From Clavelina lepadiformis (Eukaryota; Chordata; Ascidiacea; Aplousobranchia; Clavelinidae), in contig NC_135240.1 of NCBI RefSeq assembly GCF_947623445.1, forward strand, positions 22,568,001 through 22,632,000: a stretch of DNA of 64,000 nucleotides, in the 5' to 3' direction. Positions 40,224 to 53,300 of the stretch are shown here, in pieces. The position numbers and the translations under genes were made by a program. The first letter of the stretch is position 1, and each line of letters begins with the position of its first letter. The notes beneath the pieces were generated by a model. The model did not search any database. It was not told the DNA's origin and saw only the letters and a program-made list of their open reading frames with translations.

Positions 40224-40229
40224 AATAAA
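40224..40229 (+). terminator. Probable PSMD13 poly(A) signal
   Basis: AATAAA about 475 bases after the PSMD13 stop codon. Confidence 0.4.
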
Positions 40230-42049
40230 CTGAAATGTTTCCCATTAACTGACTTTGCTTGATTGAGGACAGCATTATTCTGAAATAATTATAATAAAAT
40301 AAAAAAACATTTATTCCCCACCTAGGGTCCGGGTAAAGGTTTCAGTGCATCCCTGATTGTCATCATAAACTTAAGGAAACTAATTGGTAATATTTTATTT
40401 ATATTTTAATTTTGTTTTGTGTCTTTATTTGGAGCTGTATCAAGTTAGACAGGGTTGTGAATTAATTACTGAACCAATTGCTGAACAACCGTAACCGTGT
40501 TCATGACATCATATTACGTATCAAGAAAAATGTCTTACTGCGTTACATAATCTAATACAGTATGTTTTGACATGGTTCGTGCAGCAGAAGTAGCGCAAGA
40601 CAGTAAAACGTAACCATTCGCAAGCAGACATAGATGTTCAGACTGTATCGTCGATGAGTTGGGAATTATTTTAAGTTTGTACAAGCTTGTTGTTAAACTT
40701 ATGTTGCGATCATTGTTTAGAGTAGACATCCAGTTGGCCAAGGAATAAGATGCTGAGTAGAAGAATAATAAGAAATAGGTTCATGAAAACAGGAAATCGG
40801 TGAAAATGAATAGTAGAACACAAACCGCAGAAAGCATAAGCCAAACATTGCCAAAGTAATATGGAAAGCTGTAAAATTGGGTTATTCAACCACTTTAAAC
40901 TTCATTCTCATTTCACCATGATAGTGACTTCGTTGCATAGGTCCGTTATAAGCAGTGTACGTATAGTAAATGAAGTAGTACTGCACTTTGTTATTATTTT
41001 GTTGCTACTGATTCTTGTTCCCTCATACAAAGTGTTTTCAAAGACTAAACCCATGACAGAAATAATACGGAATACGTACTTGACAAATAACAGGCACCAT
41101 GTTCCTTTTTTGTCATATATTTCGACCAAAGTAGTTTAACCTGCAATAAATTTTCCTAAATCTTTCCCTTGCGCCGCTAAAAAGAAAAATACGAATTTTG
41201 TGTAAGTAATAAATTGTTACAGACATTTAACAAACCTATTAATGTAAAACGGAAAAGCGTGATAATCATTTCCAGACCGGCTCGAGGTGCTGTCGCGATT
41301 TTAGTTAGTTTGAAAGAAAACCATATGCTTTTTAAGTTTGGACTAGGCCTATAGTATAGCCTAGAATCCTTGATGATGAATTATCATACCGTTTGCTTAA
41401 ACTGTATCACACGAAGGGAATCGTCTTTTAGGCCTAATAACAGTATCCTGATGATATATTTGTTGTCGTTGGCTATTAGTATCCTAGTTTTAGGTTTACA
41501 AATTAGGTCTGGTCTAGTTTTTTTGCAACCAACATTAGGAAGACGATTTGCACTTTTTGTGTCAAATCTCATTCGTACGACCAACGTGCCAACCATAGCG
41601 TTGCTAACAGTAAACTTTCAAGAATTCAATGAAAAACTTTGTTCAACAAAAATAAATACTAGGCGTACTAAAACTTTGAAATTCTCAGATATGACAGTAT
41701 AAAGTATCGAGATTGAATGGGATCTAAATCTGCTACTTGCTTGTATCTTCAGGCTTTGGGGTTTTGGGGTTACGCAAATGTCAATAAGCTGGTTTTTGTT
41801 GTCTACTGGCTATCTAATTAACTCCTATTTAATCCAAAGTCGCAAGCTAAATCTGTGAATACCACCAAACATACATTACTAGGCTAACTTACCCTAATCC
41901 ATAGCATTTATCCAGCTGTATGCAGATTTTAGATAGAAAGTGTCCTAATATGGGTGTCTCATATTAATTTTTTTATTTAATGTGCGTTTTTGTCGGGTTG
42001 TTATTACAGCTCACTCTTAATGCTTTTTTGAACATGTAGATGATATTCT
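40230..42049. other. Intergenic region, no supported gene
   Basis: Open frames at 40861-41139 (92 codons) and 41370-41702 (110 codons) each encode one hydrophobic stretch, but lack homology or convincing splice context, so they are not called as genes. Confidence 0.4.
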
Positions 42050-42154
42050 TGGTCTATAGCATACAAGTGCACAATCCAAAGGATGCCTTCGTATACTTGA
42101 CCCCAGCTACTCAAATTGTGACGTCATTTGGTTGTGCACTTGTATACTAGATCC
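42050..42154. mobile_element. Miniature inverted-repeat transposable element, copy 2 (105 bp)
   Basis: Starts TGGTCTATAGCATACAAGTG and ends CACTTGTATACTAGATCC, with inverted repeats of about 28 bp including TGCACAA and CAAA. A perfect 8-bp target duplication GATATTCT is present at 42042-42049 and 42155-42162. Sequence and length match the copy at 33222-33322, and it also carries TGACGTCA just inside one arm. Confidence 0.88.
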
Positions 42155-42439
42155 GATATTCTAAGGCCAATTTAATACTCAATAAGTAATAGTCACATTA
42201 ACTGGGTTTGGTGGCCATGCTAACCTTCCAGCGTTATAACACCACTGTAATTTACTCCTTGCACGTCTTAAGCCCTCAGGGCTGTAATGCTATTTACCGT
42301 TCGTTTATTGTTGATGAGCGCATTTCTTGTTTGACCAGACTACAACAAGGTTGGCACCATACTTTTCGCTCCCCACAGTCGATGACAAAAAGTAAAGAAT
42401 ACATTTCAAAGTGTGGCACACACATGCACGTGACTTGCT

Positions 42440-42552
42440 ACAAAATTATAACTAGACAACATTTTCTTATTTTGTTTGCTGTGTAAAGGAATTCATATGC
42501 TAGGAAATCTTTACAATCTGATGCCCAGAACATTACCAAGTTAAAATAGAAT
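42440..42552. repeat. Dispersed repeat family, copy C
   Basis: Aligns to copy A at 20461-20580: ACAAAATTATAACTAGA, ACATTTTC, GTAAAGGAATTCATATGC, GAAATCTTTACAA and GCCCAGAAC are shared in the same order. It fades after about 42552. Confidence 0.6.
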
Positions 42553-44410
42553 TGAAGAGCTAGATAAGCATAAAAATGTATAGCTATATAAATAAAAATT
42601 TGTGCTAGGTTTTCGGCTCCGATATTTATTCTTCAAATATCTTGCGGTTCCCAACAATTTGCTCCAAGACCAAAGATGGTTTCTAGAATTTTTAGATAAT
42701 TTCCATTATAAAGAATGTTGATCAAAGAAATCTTGCTGCTCAAACAAGATAACAGCAGTTACTCTGTAAGGGTTTGTGTCGGTTTGAACAACCACCATTA
42801 TTACGATGGTTATGATATCGATCATATGATTATACTGTACACATTGATGCAGATATTAAAACATAGTACTTTGTAATAATAGGCTTTAACAGTAAAAGAT
42901 CAGTAAAGTTTCTTTTTTAATCTGTTACTGACCTCCTGATTATAGTGTTCCTGAATTGTCACTACAGGATTGCCAGTCTGGTTGTGTCTAGATGTTGTGT
43001 ATTAAATATAAGTTATGTAGTTTATTATATATACAGTATATTCTACAAAATAAAAACCTTGCAATTGTATGGAAAGTTTTATTTTGTGGCATGAAGATTT
43101 AAGCTCAAATATAAAGCCAACGTTTTATGCCATGCCATATTTTGCTAGGCTAAGCCAGCAGGTAAAATTAAGAAAATTATCTTTAAACTCTTTGGTTTTC
43201 AGTCGCTAGTCCGCAAAGAGTTTCTGTCGGTTTGTGCAACTTCCAGCAGTTTGAATGCATAGGTAATGCAACAAATTTCATGATGATGACAGTATATTTA
43301 TATTGTTTAACCTGTGTAAAATCTTTGCGGTGGTCTATATGTTGTATGATCTTTCTGTAGCTAATTATTCCATGTTATGACAAATGCTGAGAGGTTCTGT
43401 AGTAAATAACTTGTATTATGTATACTCTGTATTGATAACAGAATAGCTAGCCCAAGAACAAAGACTGAATTAAACCTAATTGGGACAGACTACAAACTCA
43501 AATCATATCATACTCCCCAAACAAGGATAATATTGGTTATTTTGGATGTAGAGGAGAGTAAGCCTAATCATTACATTTCTGTGTTATCAACACCTTGCTT
43601 TAAAGCATAATTTTCCTTAAAAATTAAAATCATATGTGATGTTAATACAAGAAAATCATCAAGAATATAATGTGGTATTATATTAATCCTATAGTTGGTT
43701 GGCTTATCACCAACCCATTGCTCTTGCACATGACTTTATACAAGTATATATCAGTTTAGTTGGGAAAACCTGAGTTTACTCAAGTATAAATACATCACAG
43801 TATTTTTCAAAACTATATTTTTCTTGACTACTGCATAATTTCCTTTTTTATCATTTTCTTCAATAACCCCCAATATTATGCAGCAAATACTCAAAAAATT
43901 AATTTTCAGTGTGTCTGTGAAATGGAGATCAGAAGAAAAGAGTTTTACTGAATATGTATATTGCATGAATACAAGAAACATGTGTTGTGGGGTTTAGTTC
44001 AAGAATGCTTGCATATTCTGTGTAACGTATAGTATTAGTAATGTTAGCTGTTAGTGTAGGTCAGTATGTTGTGTGTTGTGTATATATTTGTGATTTAATA
44101 ATTAATAAAGTGTCAGTATGTGAGTGAATTTCTTTGTGAATTTGCTTTGCCCAACAAAATGGTTATTATGCAGATATGATTCACCAAAAAAAGTAAGCTA
44201 CATAATAGGCATGTTCTGTTGAAACTTATTTAGTGTAATACATACATGAAACTTGTAGTTTTGTAAAATGTATAATTTTTCCCTGTAATAAACAAGTGTA
44301 ACACAGTAGAAATCGCCAATACTGACTGCGGCTATAATGACATTTCGTATTCAATAAAAGTAGAATCCCTCCTGGCTAATGCCATTGAGGAAGGTTTTGA
44401 GTATATATAT
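42553..44410. other. AT-rich intergenic region, nothing supported
   Basis: Only short unsupported open frames. No transposon termini or RNA genes recognised by eye. Confidence 0.4.
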
Positions 44411-44847
44411 AGGCTTACCATACAACCCGTTTTAGCCGGGACAGTCCCGCTTTTTAAGGCTTTGTCCCGGTCAGTCAACCAAAATTCCCGCTTTGGCATT
44501 TAGTCAGCCAGCATTGCTCTACATTACACGAATATTAGCATGCTGTGATTGGTCTGTTTATCCAAATTGCTGAAGAGTGATGCCTGATGTGTTTTGTTGT
44601 GTTAAATGTGAAAGTAATTGTTACGTCATTGTAACGGGTAATTGGTTCAGTAGTGGGTTGATTGTTAACGCATATGCTAGTTCAATAACATTAGGCTGGT
44701 AGGAGTAGGTGTTCTTTTTGCATTTAGGTTGTTGAAAGAACGTATTTTGTACCAGAACTTGTTTGCATTTCCTTCTGCAGAAACCATTGTCTGATAAGGC
44801 TCGATGTTCTGAAGCGTCCCAGTTTTCAATCACAAAAATATGGTATG

Positions 44848-44850
<3 letters not shown>
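44411..44850. mobile_element. Probable DNA transposon remnant (about 440 bp) inserted in a TA repeat
   Basis: The left end AGGCTTACCATA and the reverse complement of the right end AGGCATACCATA match at 11 of 12 bases. Both ends then contain GGGAC about 28-31 bases inward. The element is bounded on both sides by TATATATA, so the duplication size is obscured. A 70-codon minus-strand frame (44833-44621) has no recognised homology. Confidence 0.5.

Positions 44851-44879
<29 letters not shown>
44851..44879. repeat. (TA)n microsatellite
   Basis: About 14 uninterrupted TA units directly abutting the right end of the putative transposon; a shorter TA run abuts its left end at about 44402-44410. Confidence 0.85.
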
Positions 44880-44881
<2 letters not shown>

Positions 44882-47318
44882 AATTAGGCTTGGCCATATA
44901 CCGGTCAAAATTAGGAACTCAGGTCAAGTTTAAATTTAAAGATTTTTTAGTTACCCGTGTTATTTGATATCATTGATTTTGCTATAACAGTGTTACTAAC
45001 TTTTCACTTTACATAAATGTAATTCCACTCAATATCAACTTGCACATATATTATAGGTTATATTAATTTGCAGGCAGTATAAACATTTAACACATATGAG
45101 ACGAGACCACTTACAGTACCTTTGTTTTAAGAGTTTCCACAACATATTGTGTGCTATCTATACACATTTGTCATCATTTTATGTACCATATATATACATA
45201 TGTTGTAAATATTTTTGATGTAATTATATCTCTAAAATTCAAGTTTTTAAAGTTTAAGTTTAACCCAGATATTACCCTACTCCTTATGTATATATTTAAC
45301 TTACTTAATTGTAAGAAATTAGAGTTGTTTTGGATTAGTTTAGATAGGCCAGCAAAATATTGTATAGGCCCTATATAGTTTACATATTTGGTTTGATGAA
45401 ATATACTGTACAAAAATGCTTGCTTGTTCAAACTAAAAGATAATAGTCTAAATTAAAATATTTTTTGGCAATATTTGTATTTTTGTAATGATATCATTAC
45501 TGTCTGCATGCCAGGAAATGAAGTGTAACGATAATGACAACGCGCTTTTGTGTTTGGGTTCTATTTTTTCAAACAATTGAGGATGTGAAAGGGCGTACGG
45601 AACCAATTCTTTTCGCGCGGCACTGTATTTAACTATCTATCATCATATCCTATATAATGTCTTGCTGTGAATTGTTCTTGGTTTTACAGTTGATCTTTTA
45701 TGATTATTTTTATTATGGTCGCAGTAGTGTAATAGTTTTAAAGAATCTGATAACATTACCTGCTTAAACTGTAAAAAAATCATATTTTGAAGGTTTCTCT
45801 CAAGCAGTCAAGCTAAGGCTTGTGAGATGAAATCTGTATATGTATACATAATGAATGCTTAGAATTATGGGGTTTCCTTTTTGTGAACAAAAGTTATGGA
45901 AATGTGTTTTGGCTTGGATTATTGTATATTTGAGATATGTTTAGCAATATAATTTGTTATGGTATAGTTACTAGTACCTAATTTCACTGTTACTATTATT
46001 TGACCGTTGGTTAGAAAAAAATCAATCACTGATGTGCTAGATTGTGTATATAAACGCTAAACGGTTTAGGTTAGAATAGTACAGGTGTTTCTATTTTGTT
46101 AAAGTGCCTTTTCACAATGAAACTTGTTATATTTGATATTAATGCAGGTTATTACATTTAAGAACCTTAATGAAAAGAATGAAGCAAATAAATTTTCAAC
46201 TTATTTCACATAAGGGGCAGTAATTTGTCTCAATTTGATCGATGTATAGAACCAGATCTTGTACAATTTCCACTGCTGCACTCAGACAGGCAACTTTAAT
46301 AACAGATTATTAGTGGGCTATGCCTTCGTAGTACGATCTGTTTCCTGCATTATACCGGATATTAGCAAAGGTTCGGGTGCTCGCTTTGCCTTAATGTCGC
46401 TCATGTTTTTCTTTAGGAACATGTTATGTATTTGTTTACTATTCCTACAGCTTTATGTTGCTCGCCTTTACAGTAACTCTTATATTTTTTGAGTCAAGCA
46501 AATTTAAAGTTTTTCTTTTAAAATCGTTGCATAAATGGGATAATTAGGTAACACGAGTTTGGGTATCATCAATTACACATTTATTTGTTTTTAACGCTGT
46601 AAGTTTTATACTGTACTCAAACCTTTGAATATTTGTTTATAATTTTGGTGATGTGTTTAATTGAATTTGGATATACCACAATATCCTTGCATAGTATTTT
46701 ATCTATGTTGTAGTTTTTGGTCACTAAATAGCTTGTACTGTAGTAGGATAATTGTCTTAAATTTAATAAGACAAAGCAACTTGTTTTAGTTTATTAAGTT
46801 AATTCCCATTTAAATCTCTTCATAGGGTCATTGACATTTAAACCAACATGACGTTATGTTGGCTGATTGGTTGCCTGATCGCTGATAACATGTAGTGGTC
46901 CTGTAGCTTGTTTAACTAGGCATGTTCACTTCTGATCTAAGCTTCAGTGCTTTTTATTCGGTTGCTAGTATTTGCCAGGACCTTATCATATGTTGTAGGC
47001 CAATCTCCAATAATCTTGACAGGAATGTCATTTGCTATAGAAGTTACAAACAAGCTCATAATAGAGTGAATTGTGATGTCTTCAGAGTTAATATTTAAGG
47101 TGTATACTTAGCTTAAAAGGTTTATAAAATTATGTATGCTACAGAAATGTTTTTTTTTGCGTTTAAAATGTTAATCTTCTACATGAAGACCCATGTTGGA
47201 ATGCAGCAAATAAAATCTCGAACTCCTTCCACAGGTTGCTAGATAAGTATGGAAGAGTGTTATGTGATAAGGCAATATTTGGGATTTGGAAAGGAACTAT
47301 TGTCTTAGATTGCCCATT
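44880..47318. other. Upstream region of the RhoGAP gene, no gene seen
   Basis: AT-rich and non-coding as far as can be judged. A splice-acceptor-like attgtcttag ends at 47310, nine bases before the RhoGAP ATG, suggesting a 5' UTR intron or trans-splice site. Confidence 0.4.
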
Positions 47319-50300
47319 ATGAGCCAAAGAAGCAAGGGCCTGGGGGAAGACAAAAAAGACCTCCCTGTTGTTTTGCAAATTAATCGCATTAAAAGTGCTG
47401 GTGCAGAACAAGTACTAAATTCTTCAAAACCTCCCTCACAACACACACCAAGTATTGTTTTGCTCACAAAATCATCAAGCAAATCTGAAGACAGTTTAGA
47501 CAGTGGCGTTTACACGAGGTGAGGCTAATTATGAGATGATTTAAATCCTATTGTCATGCAATGTGTTGTGCCCGCAAATCTTTTATAAAGACCTTGCATG
47601 TGGCTTAGAAAAATTGTTTTACATTTAATTATGACAATTAGGTTATGTAATAATCACCAGTAAATGCTTTTACTGTTGTGTAGGCAAAAGTCGTGTGAAT
47701 CCATGGATAGCTTGGATAGCAACGAAAGTGGTTTTAATGGTGAAGGTTCAACAGCAAACTTCCCAGGTTATACAAAAGCCTGTGCCAAACTTATGGCAAC
47801 AGTTGCTAAGAAACGATCAGAGACTTCCAATTAGTAAATTTCTCAGTAAAATGAATAAAAACACACCATTGGTCCATGTGCCAAAATACTTTCAAAAACT
47901 GTCTACACTTTACTACATCATGATACTCATAGCGATGTGGTGATCAATCAATGGGGATAATATGGCACGCAATTGAAAAAGCTGCTTGAATGTTATCTGA
48001 TTGTCAATTCTCTTTGTAATTTCCATTCTGGGAGATTACTAACTACTAATCTGTTTAAAATTTTGTTAACAATATGCAAAAGAATATTTTATTGGTGGAT
48101 CATTTTGACATAATCATTTTAAAGTACCGATAAATTACAAAAGTGTTGTCAAACAAAATCAAATACCTTTTTATTTCAACCATATCAGCCGGCCAAACTA
48201 ATTATGTTATTGTAAGGTGGATTGTCACCAAGTGATGAGGTGATACCTCCTCTTCCCACCCAGCAATATGAAGATTATCTGAGAGAAGTCCAGGATATTA
48301 GGCAAAGCATCATTGTAAAGAATCAAGAAGAAGAAAAGCAGCCAGTTTCAAGAACTGACTCTGGTGGTATGTTACACACGTCACCATCACCATTTTGCAT
48401 CTGTTTTTACAATGCTTTTTGGGAAGAATTAACTCTGTTGTTAATCCAGTGAAGATTTCATATTAACTGGATGTGTTTTCGATATTGCTACTTTTAAAGA
48501 ACTATGTGATATGATGCTGCATTTCATTTCTTTTAATCTGTTATTCGGTATATTCTGCAGTCATTACTCATTGGTTGCCAATCAATAGACAAAGACGTGA
48601 TCTTTAATTTGTACTTGCATCCAGATGACCAGGAAGATGATGACCGGGAGGCAGATTGGCTTCGACTTGCTGGACTTTCCGATTTAGTTATGACCTCGGC
48701 ATCAACCATGATGACAAGTCCATCAGGACGTTCTGTTCCTTCTCACGTTACAAATGAAAGCTTGTCGTCTATGACCGTTCTGTCCACATTAACAAGGCCA
48801 CAACGTGAAGCAGTTTTACGGCGAATCACTTCTTTCAATCGGGCACAGGTGAATATGTACTGGCAATGTTTTTGGCGATTAATTCTTGTCTAACTTTGCA
48901 AAGATATTTAGCTATTAAGAATATCTATTGCAAGCTATTGCCGTACATACAAGTAATACGCGTTTGTTCATACATTACTGTATAAGCTGGTTGCTGTTTT
49001 CAAAAAAAATGATGCTACTTAGTTTTTATTAATAGAATGTTTTGTTTACAGTTAAATTCCATTTTCTACGTTAAATGATATATAGTATTAATGCAGCAGA
49101 TTTATTCCAGCCATAGACAGAGTATCACAATCATTGCTATATATAACATTTATCCTATACATCATGTTTGATGTCTATCATTTGGTATTATTCTATTGAT
49201 ATGCTGAAAATGAAGCCCATTTTTCGTGGCAGGTGTGTATATATGTGACAATATTTATTCCGATGCTGTGTTTACTGTTGCAATATTTTGTTTTGTCATT
49301 GAAGAAAAGTAAGCGTCGTCCTAAACCAGCAATAACCGCGGTGTTTCCTGATGCTGCAGTTGACGTCAAGCCACCAACAGACAATAGTACAAAGCCTAAA
49401 AAGGTACATGTTCTCTTCACCTGCTTACAATACCGTGTGTATGCTGATGCCTAAAATATTGGCAGTTTGTCAAGTATTATTCAAATTATTAGGCTATTTA
49501 TATATAGTTTACAGATCGACTACAAGTGTGAAAGACAAGTCGTTTTTCATCACTTACTTATTTGACTGATTTCAATAATATCATTTACCATTACTTAGCC
49601 TGATGAGCTAGCATTAAAATCAACAAGTCTGCCAAGAGACGGAGGATATACAGACGGTGGTTATCCTCGTCGGTACTCTGAGACCCCTCAGACAACTCAC
49701 AAGGACGCAGCTCCCTCCAGTCCAGTTACTCCAGGTAGTCCTGGAAATAACCAGGTTAAACTTGACTACCTCTCCAAGCACAAGAGAAATGTGGCATCAA
49801 TCGTAGCAACAAATCCAACAGAAGGTGATCAATATTCTGACATTTCAATTAAACATGATCAGTGTGTTTAGAGTTAGTTAGTTTTGGATTACGGTATTGC
49901 TGTATTTAATTATATATTTAGTTTGGAACATGTTTGCATTGTTCATACCTGACAATAACAATATGTACAGAAATAAACACACAAATCATGCCTAGAGTTT
50001 CTTTATATCTATTTTCTGTGTGTCGGTATCTAACCACAAACTAGTGCATAACATTACACCCAGTCAGGGATAAAAGTTCTCTTTAGAATAAAGAACATTG
50101 CAAATTGTTTCGAGAAATTAACTTTTTTGTCTTGTCACATGCTGTATGTTAAAAGTGGTGCGCAATAACATATTGTCTCACAATACTTTTGTTTTATTAG
50201 TTTGTCAAAACTTTTTTTTGCAGTCAGCCATAGTTTTGTATTTAAAAATGTTTTTGCCAAATGTCAAAACAACAAGGCCTGACATGTCTTAATCTGACTT

Positions 50301-53300
50301 TAGTACGTGCACAAATCAATGTTTTCTTTCCAGCAGCAGGTGCTCAGATTTCTACACCAACTACAAAATCATTGAATGAAACAGATAATAGTGGTGCTAA
50401 TTTATCAGATAAAAATGCATTATCCAAAAACGAAATAAATGATGCATTAATGAGTGCTCCTACCACCACAGCAATATCGGTTTCTATGCCGGACTTAAAT
50501 GCAATAGACGACTGTCGAAAAGACAAAAGCTATGATATAGATTGTTGCACCTCATCTCAGTCCTTAGCATCATCATTGAATTCTGGGATTATTCGAACTC
50601 ATTCCATAGCATCAGATAGACATAAGAAAGCACTGAGCGACATTCCAGCTTCGAGAGATGACCAAGCATGTGTGTCAAACAACAGCCCAGCAAGATTGTT
50701 ACTAACAGATGGAAAAGCTGACAAGATGGAGGTGGCAATTTCAACATTATCACCATCTGAAACAGGAAATACTTGCAAAATTGTTTTATCTCCAAGTACA
50801 AAATCAGATAAGGATGACACTCCTGTGTTAAATGCACCGCCATCTCCAATCATTCAAGTAGAAGAAAGTAGCCACAATGCAAGGACAGGCAAACCCCCAG
50901 CTAAAAGTAGGTCATCCAGTTCACCGGAGATAAAAAACCATTTTCGACTATCACCAAACTTTTCCATTTCCATGAGACGTTCCTCTCCCTTTAAAAGTCG
51001 TCATTTGAGCAATCCAAGCCCGCCATCGCCTACATCTCCAAATAAAGTCAAGCAAAATGTAAAACGCTCGCCGTTACATAAATTGTCATCATCATTTTCA
51101 AGTTTACGGTCTTCGCCTGTCCGAACTGGGTCATACAGAGTAAAACAAACATCTAACAGTCGTCGAAGATCACTTCGACGTGTTCGTTCTTTGAGATCCC
51201 AGAAGAGCCAACCAGTCAACTTGGTTTCTGTGAAAAAATCTTTGGATGATAGCCAAGGAAATTACTCGTCCAAGAAAGCATCAAGTCTGTTTGACTATTA
51301 TTTACATTTGTGTGTTGCACTGGGCACGAGTTTGTTTACGTTATTTCATATTTTTTACCCTTTTGTTTCGCAAACTTTGTCTAATTTTCTTCCATGAAAA
51401 TTCTTTGTTCTAATAAATATTCAGTTTGACTTAACAGCTAGACTCTACAGAATTTTTTTCCTTTCTGTATTGAGAGTGTATCCTTTAACATATAACATTC
51501 AAATGTTTGTGAATTTTTTATTACCAGCTCATTTTTCTGTGTCTTGACCCTCATCACAAAGTATTGCTTATTGGCATTTTAATTTGTTGCAGCTTTATTT
51601 GTGTTGTCAGGTTTCTCAAGATGTTTTGGGAATAAAGGCGCATCTTTTTGTTTTCATTAACAATAGAAACTAATGTACTTTCGGATGCCATCGTAGGGCT
51701 AAATGGGAGCTTGTGTGTGCTACCAGAACTAATTTTGGCAAGCCAAAATTTTCCATTGAATAAAGCTCTAGTATGTTTCATGCATCACAGCATAATGCAT
51801 GTTTTTTGTTGCCGTAGGATATATATTATATATGTTTACCCATGAGTTTGTATGGAATGGTTCCAACATAAAGCTTAGTAAAGATTTAAAAATAATGTAA
51901 TACATATTAAAATTGTGTGCCAAGTATGAAAACTGATACAAATCAGTCTTTTAAGTCGTGGGCAAATTACAATCAACCACATTTTTAGCCTCCGTCTTCA
52001 ACTTTGCCCACGATTTTAACAGGCGTAAAGTGCTATTAGCACAAGTATGCTGTCCTAAAATTTATCTCATGTCATGTTTGCTTTATAGGCGTTGAAACTT
52101 TGAGCATCAGTGCCCACTCGGTTGACAGATCTTCATGGAAGGAAAGCAAAGATGAAATTTCAATGCAGTTCACAGATGTTGCAAACAGACCTGTAAATCG
52201 CTTTATTACCCAAAAGAACCTTAGCTTTCCATTAATGTTTACAACATGTAACGTGTTTATTTAATGTGTAGCAAGATAAAACGATGAGTTACACTGAAAC
52301 AGCAAATCAAGAAAGTTTACCAAACTTTTCTCTTGTCAAGGATCGACTTGGAATCACAAAAATAAGGTAACATTAAAGCGGGCCATTGACACATACCAAG
52401 TCTACTTTTGTAGTTATTGTTAGAATTTAATTATACATGTGGTGTCTGTTGTTTTATTCTAATCCATGATTACTATTGATCGTCGACTTTGTGAGTTCTA
52501 ATTATTATTGATTTTCGTGTGGGCGACTCTAAAATGTTCCACATCTTTAACATGATTGCCGTCTTGAATCTTACAACACGATATAATCTATAGTAATTAA
52601 ATATAATATGTTGAAAGTACCTTAGCTAAATATGATCAATATTTAAAGCAGATTTTACAACCTGCTTTGCTTTTACTTTTCATCTATTTGTAGTTTTATT
52701 TTTAATGTTAACATCCAAACGTTTCAGTTCATTGGTGAAGTTCATTATATTTGTATTCTTGCAAACTGTTTTAATTGTTTCATAAAGATTATAATTTAGA
52801 AAAGTGAAGAATGTATTTTTCAGAGAACAAACGATTTCATACTGTGTAAAATCGTTTGCAGTATCTAAGCAAGGTTTACCATTTACTGTAAACGGCTTTT
52901 TACCCTAAACGTTTAATTTATCAGTGACCTTTCACCAATTGACATGAGAAAAGTGCAGAGCCTCGCTCTTATTGAATTGACAGCACTGTTTGATCTGCGA
53001 GGAATTGATTTGAAAAGAAGAAAGCTGGGGAAGATGAAACCCAAAGGTGCATATAAAATGTGGTGTTTCTGTAGTTAATTCTAACTTCAACTTGCGTTTT
53101 TGTATGCACGCTTTTACTCACCATTATTGTTTTACATTTATAGCCCGTATTGTATTACTTACGTGAACTTTGTGGTTTCATGTTAATTCAAGTTTGCAAA
53201 CGTGTGCCAAAGTATATTAATCTAATGTTTGAATGACCTAAGAAGACCATTTACCCGTAATTACTGACATTAAAAGTTTCACATTAGCTGTCATCACAAC

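Noticed and set aside
40861..41702. Two consecutive frames (92 and 110 codons), each with one membrane-like segment
   Set aside because: Could be imagined as exons of a small membrane protein, but frames and junctions do not join convincingly and there is no homology.
44621..44833. 70-codon minus-strand frame as a transposase fragment
   Set aside because: Lies inside a transposon-like unit but shows no zinc-finger, DDE or other diagnostic motif.
46259..46492. 77-codon hydrophobic frame upstream of the RhoGAP gene
   Set aside because: No ATG at its start that fits a known exon, no homology, and an AT-rich context producing hydrophobic codons by chance.
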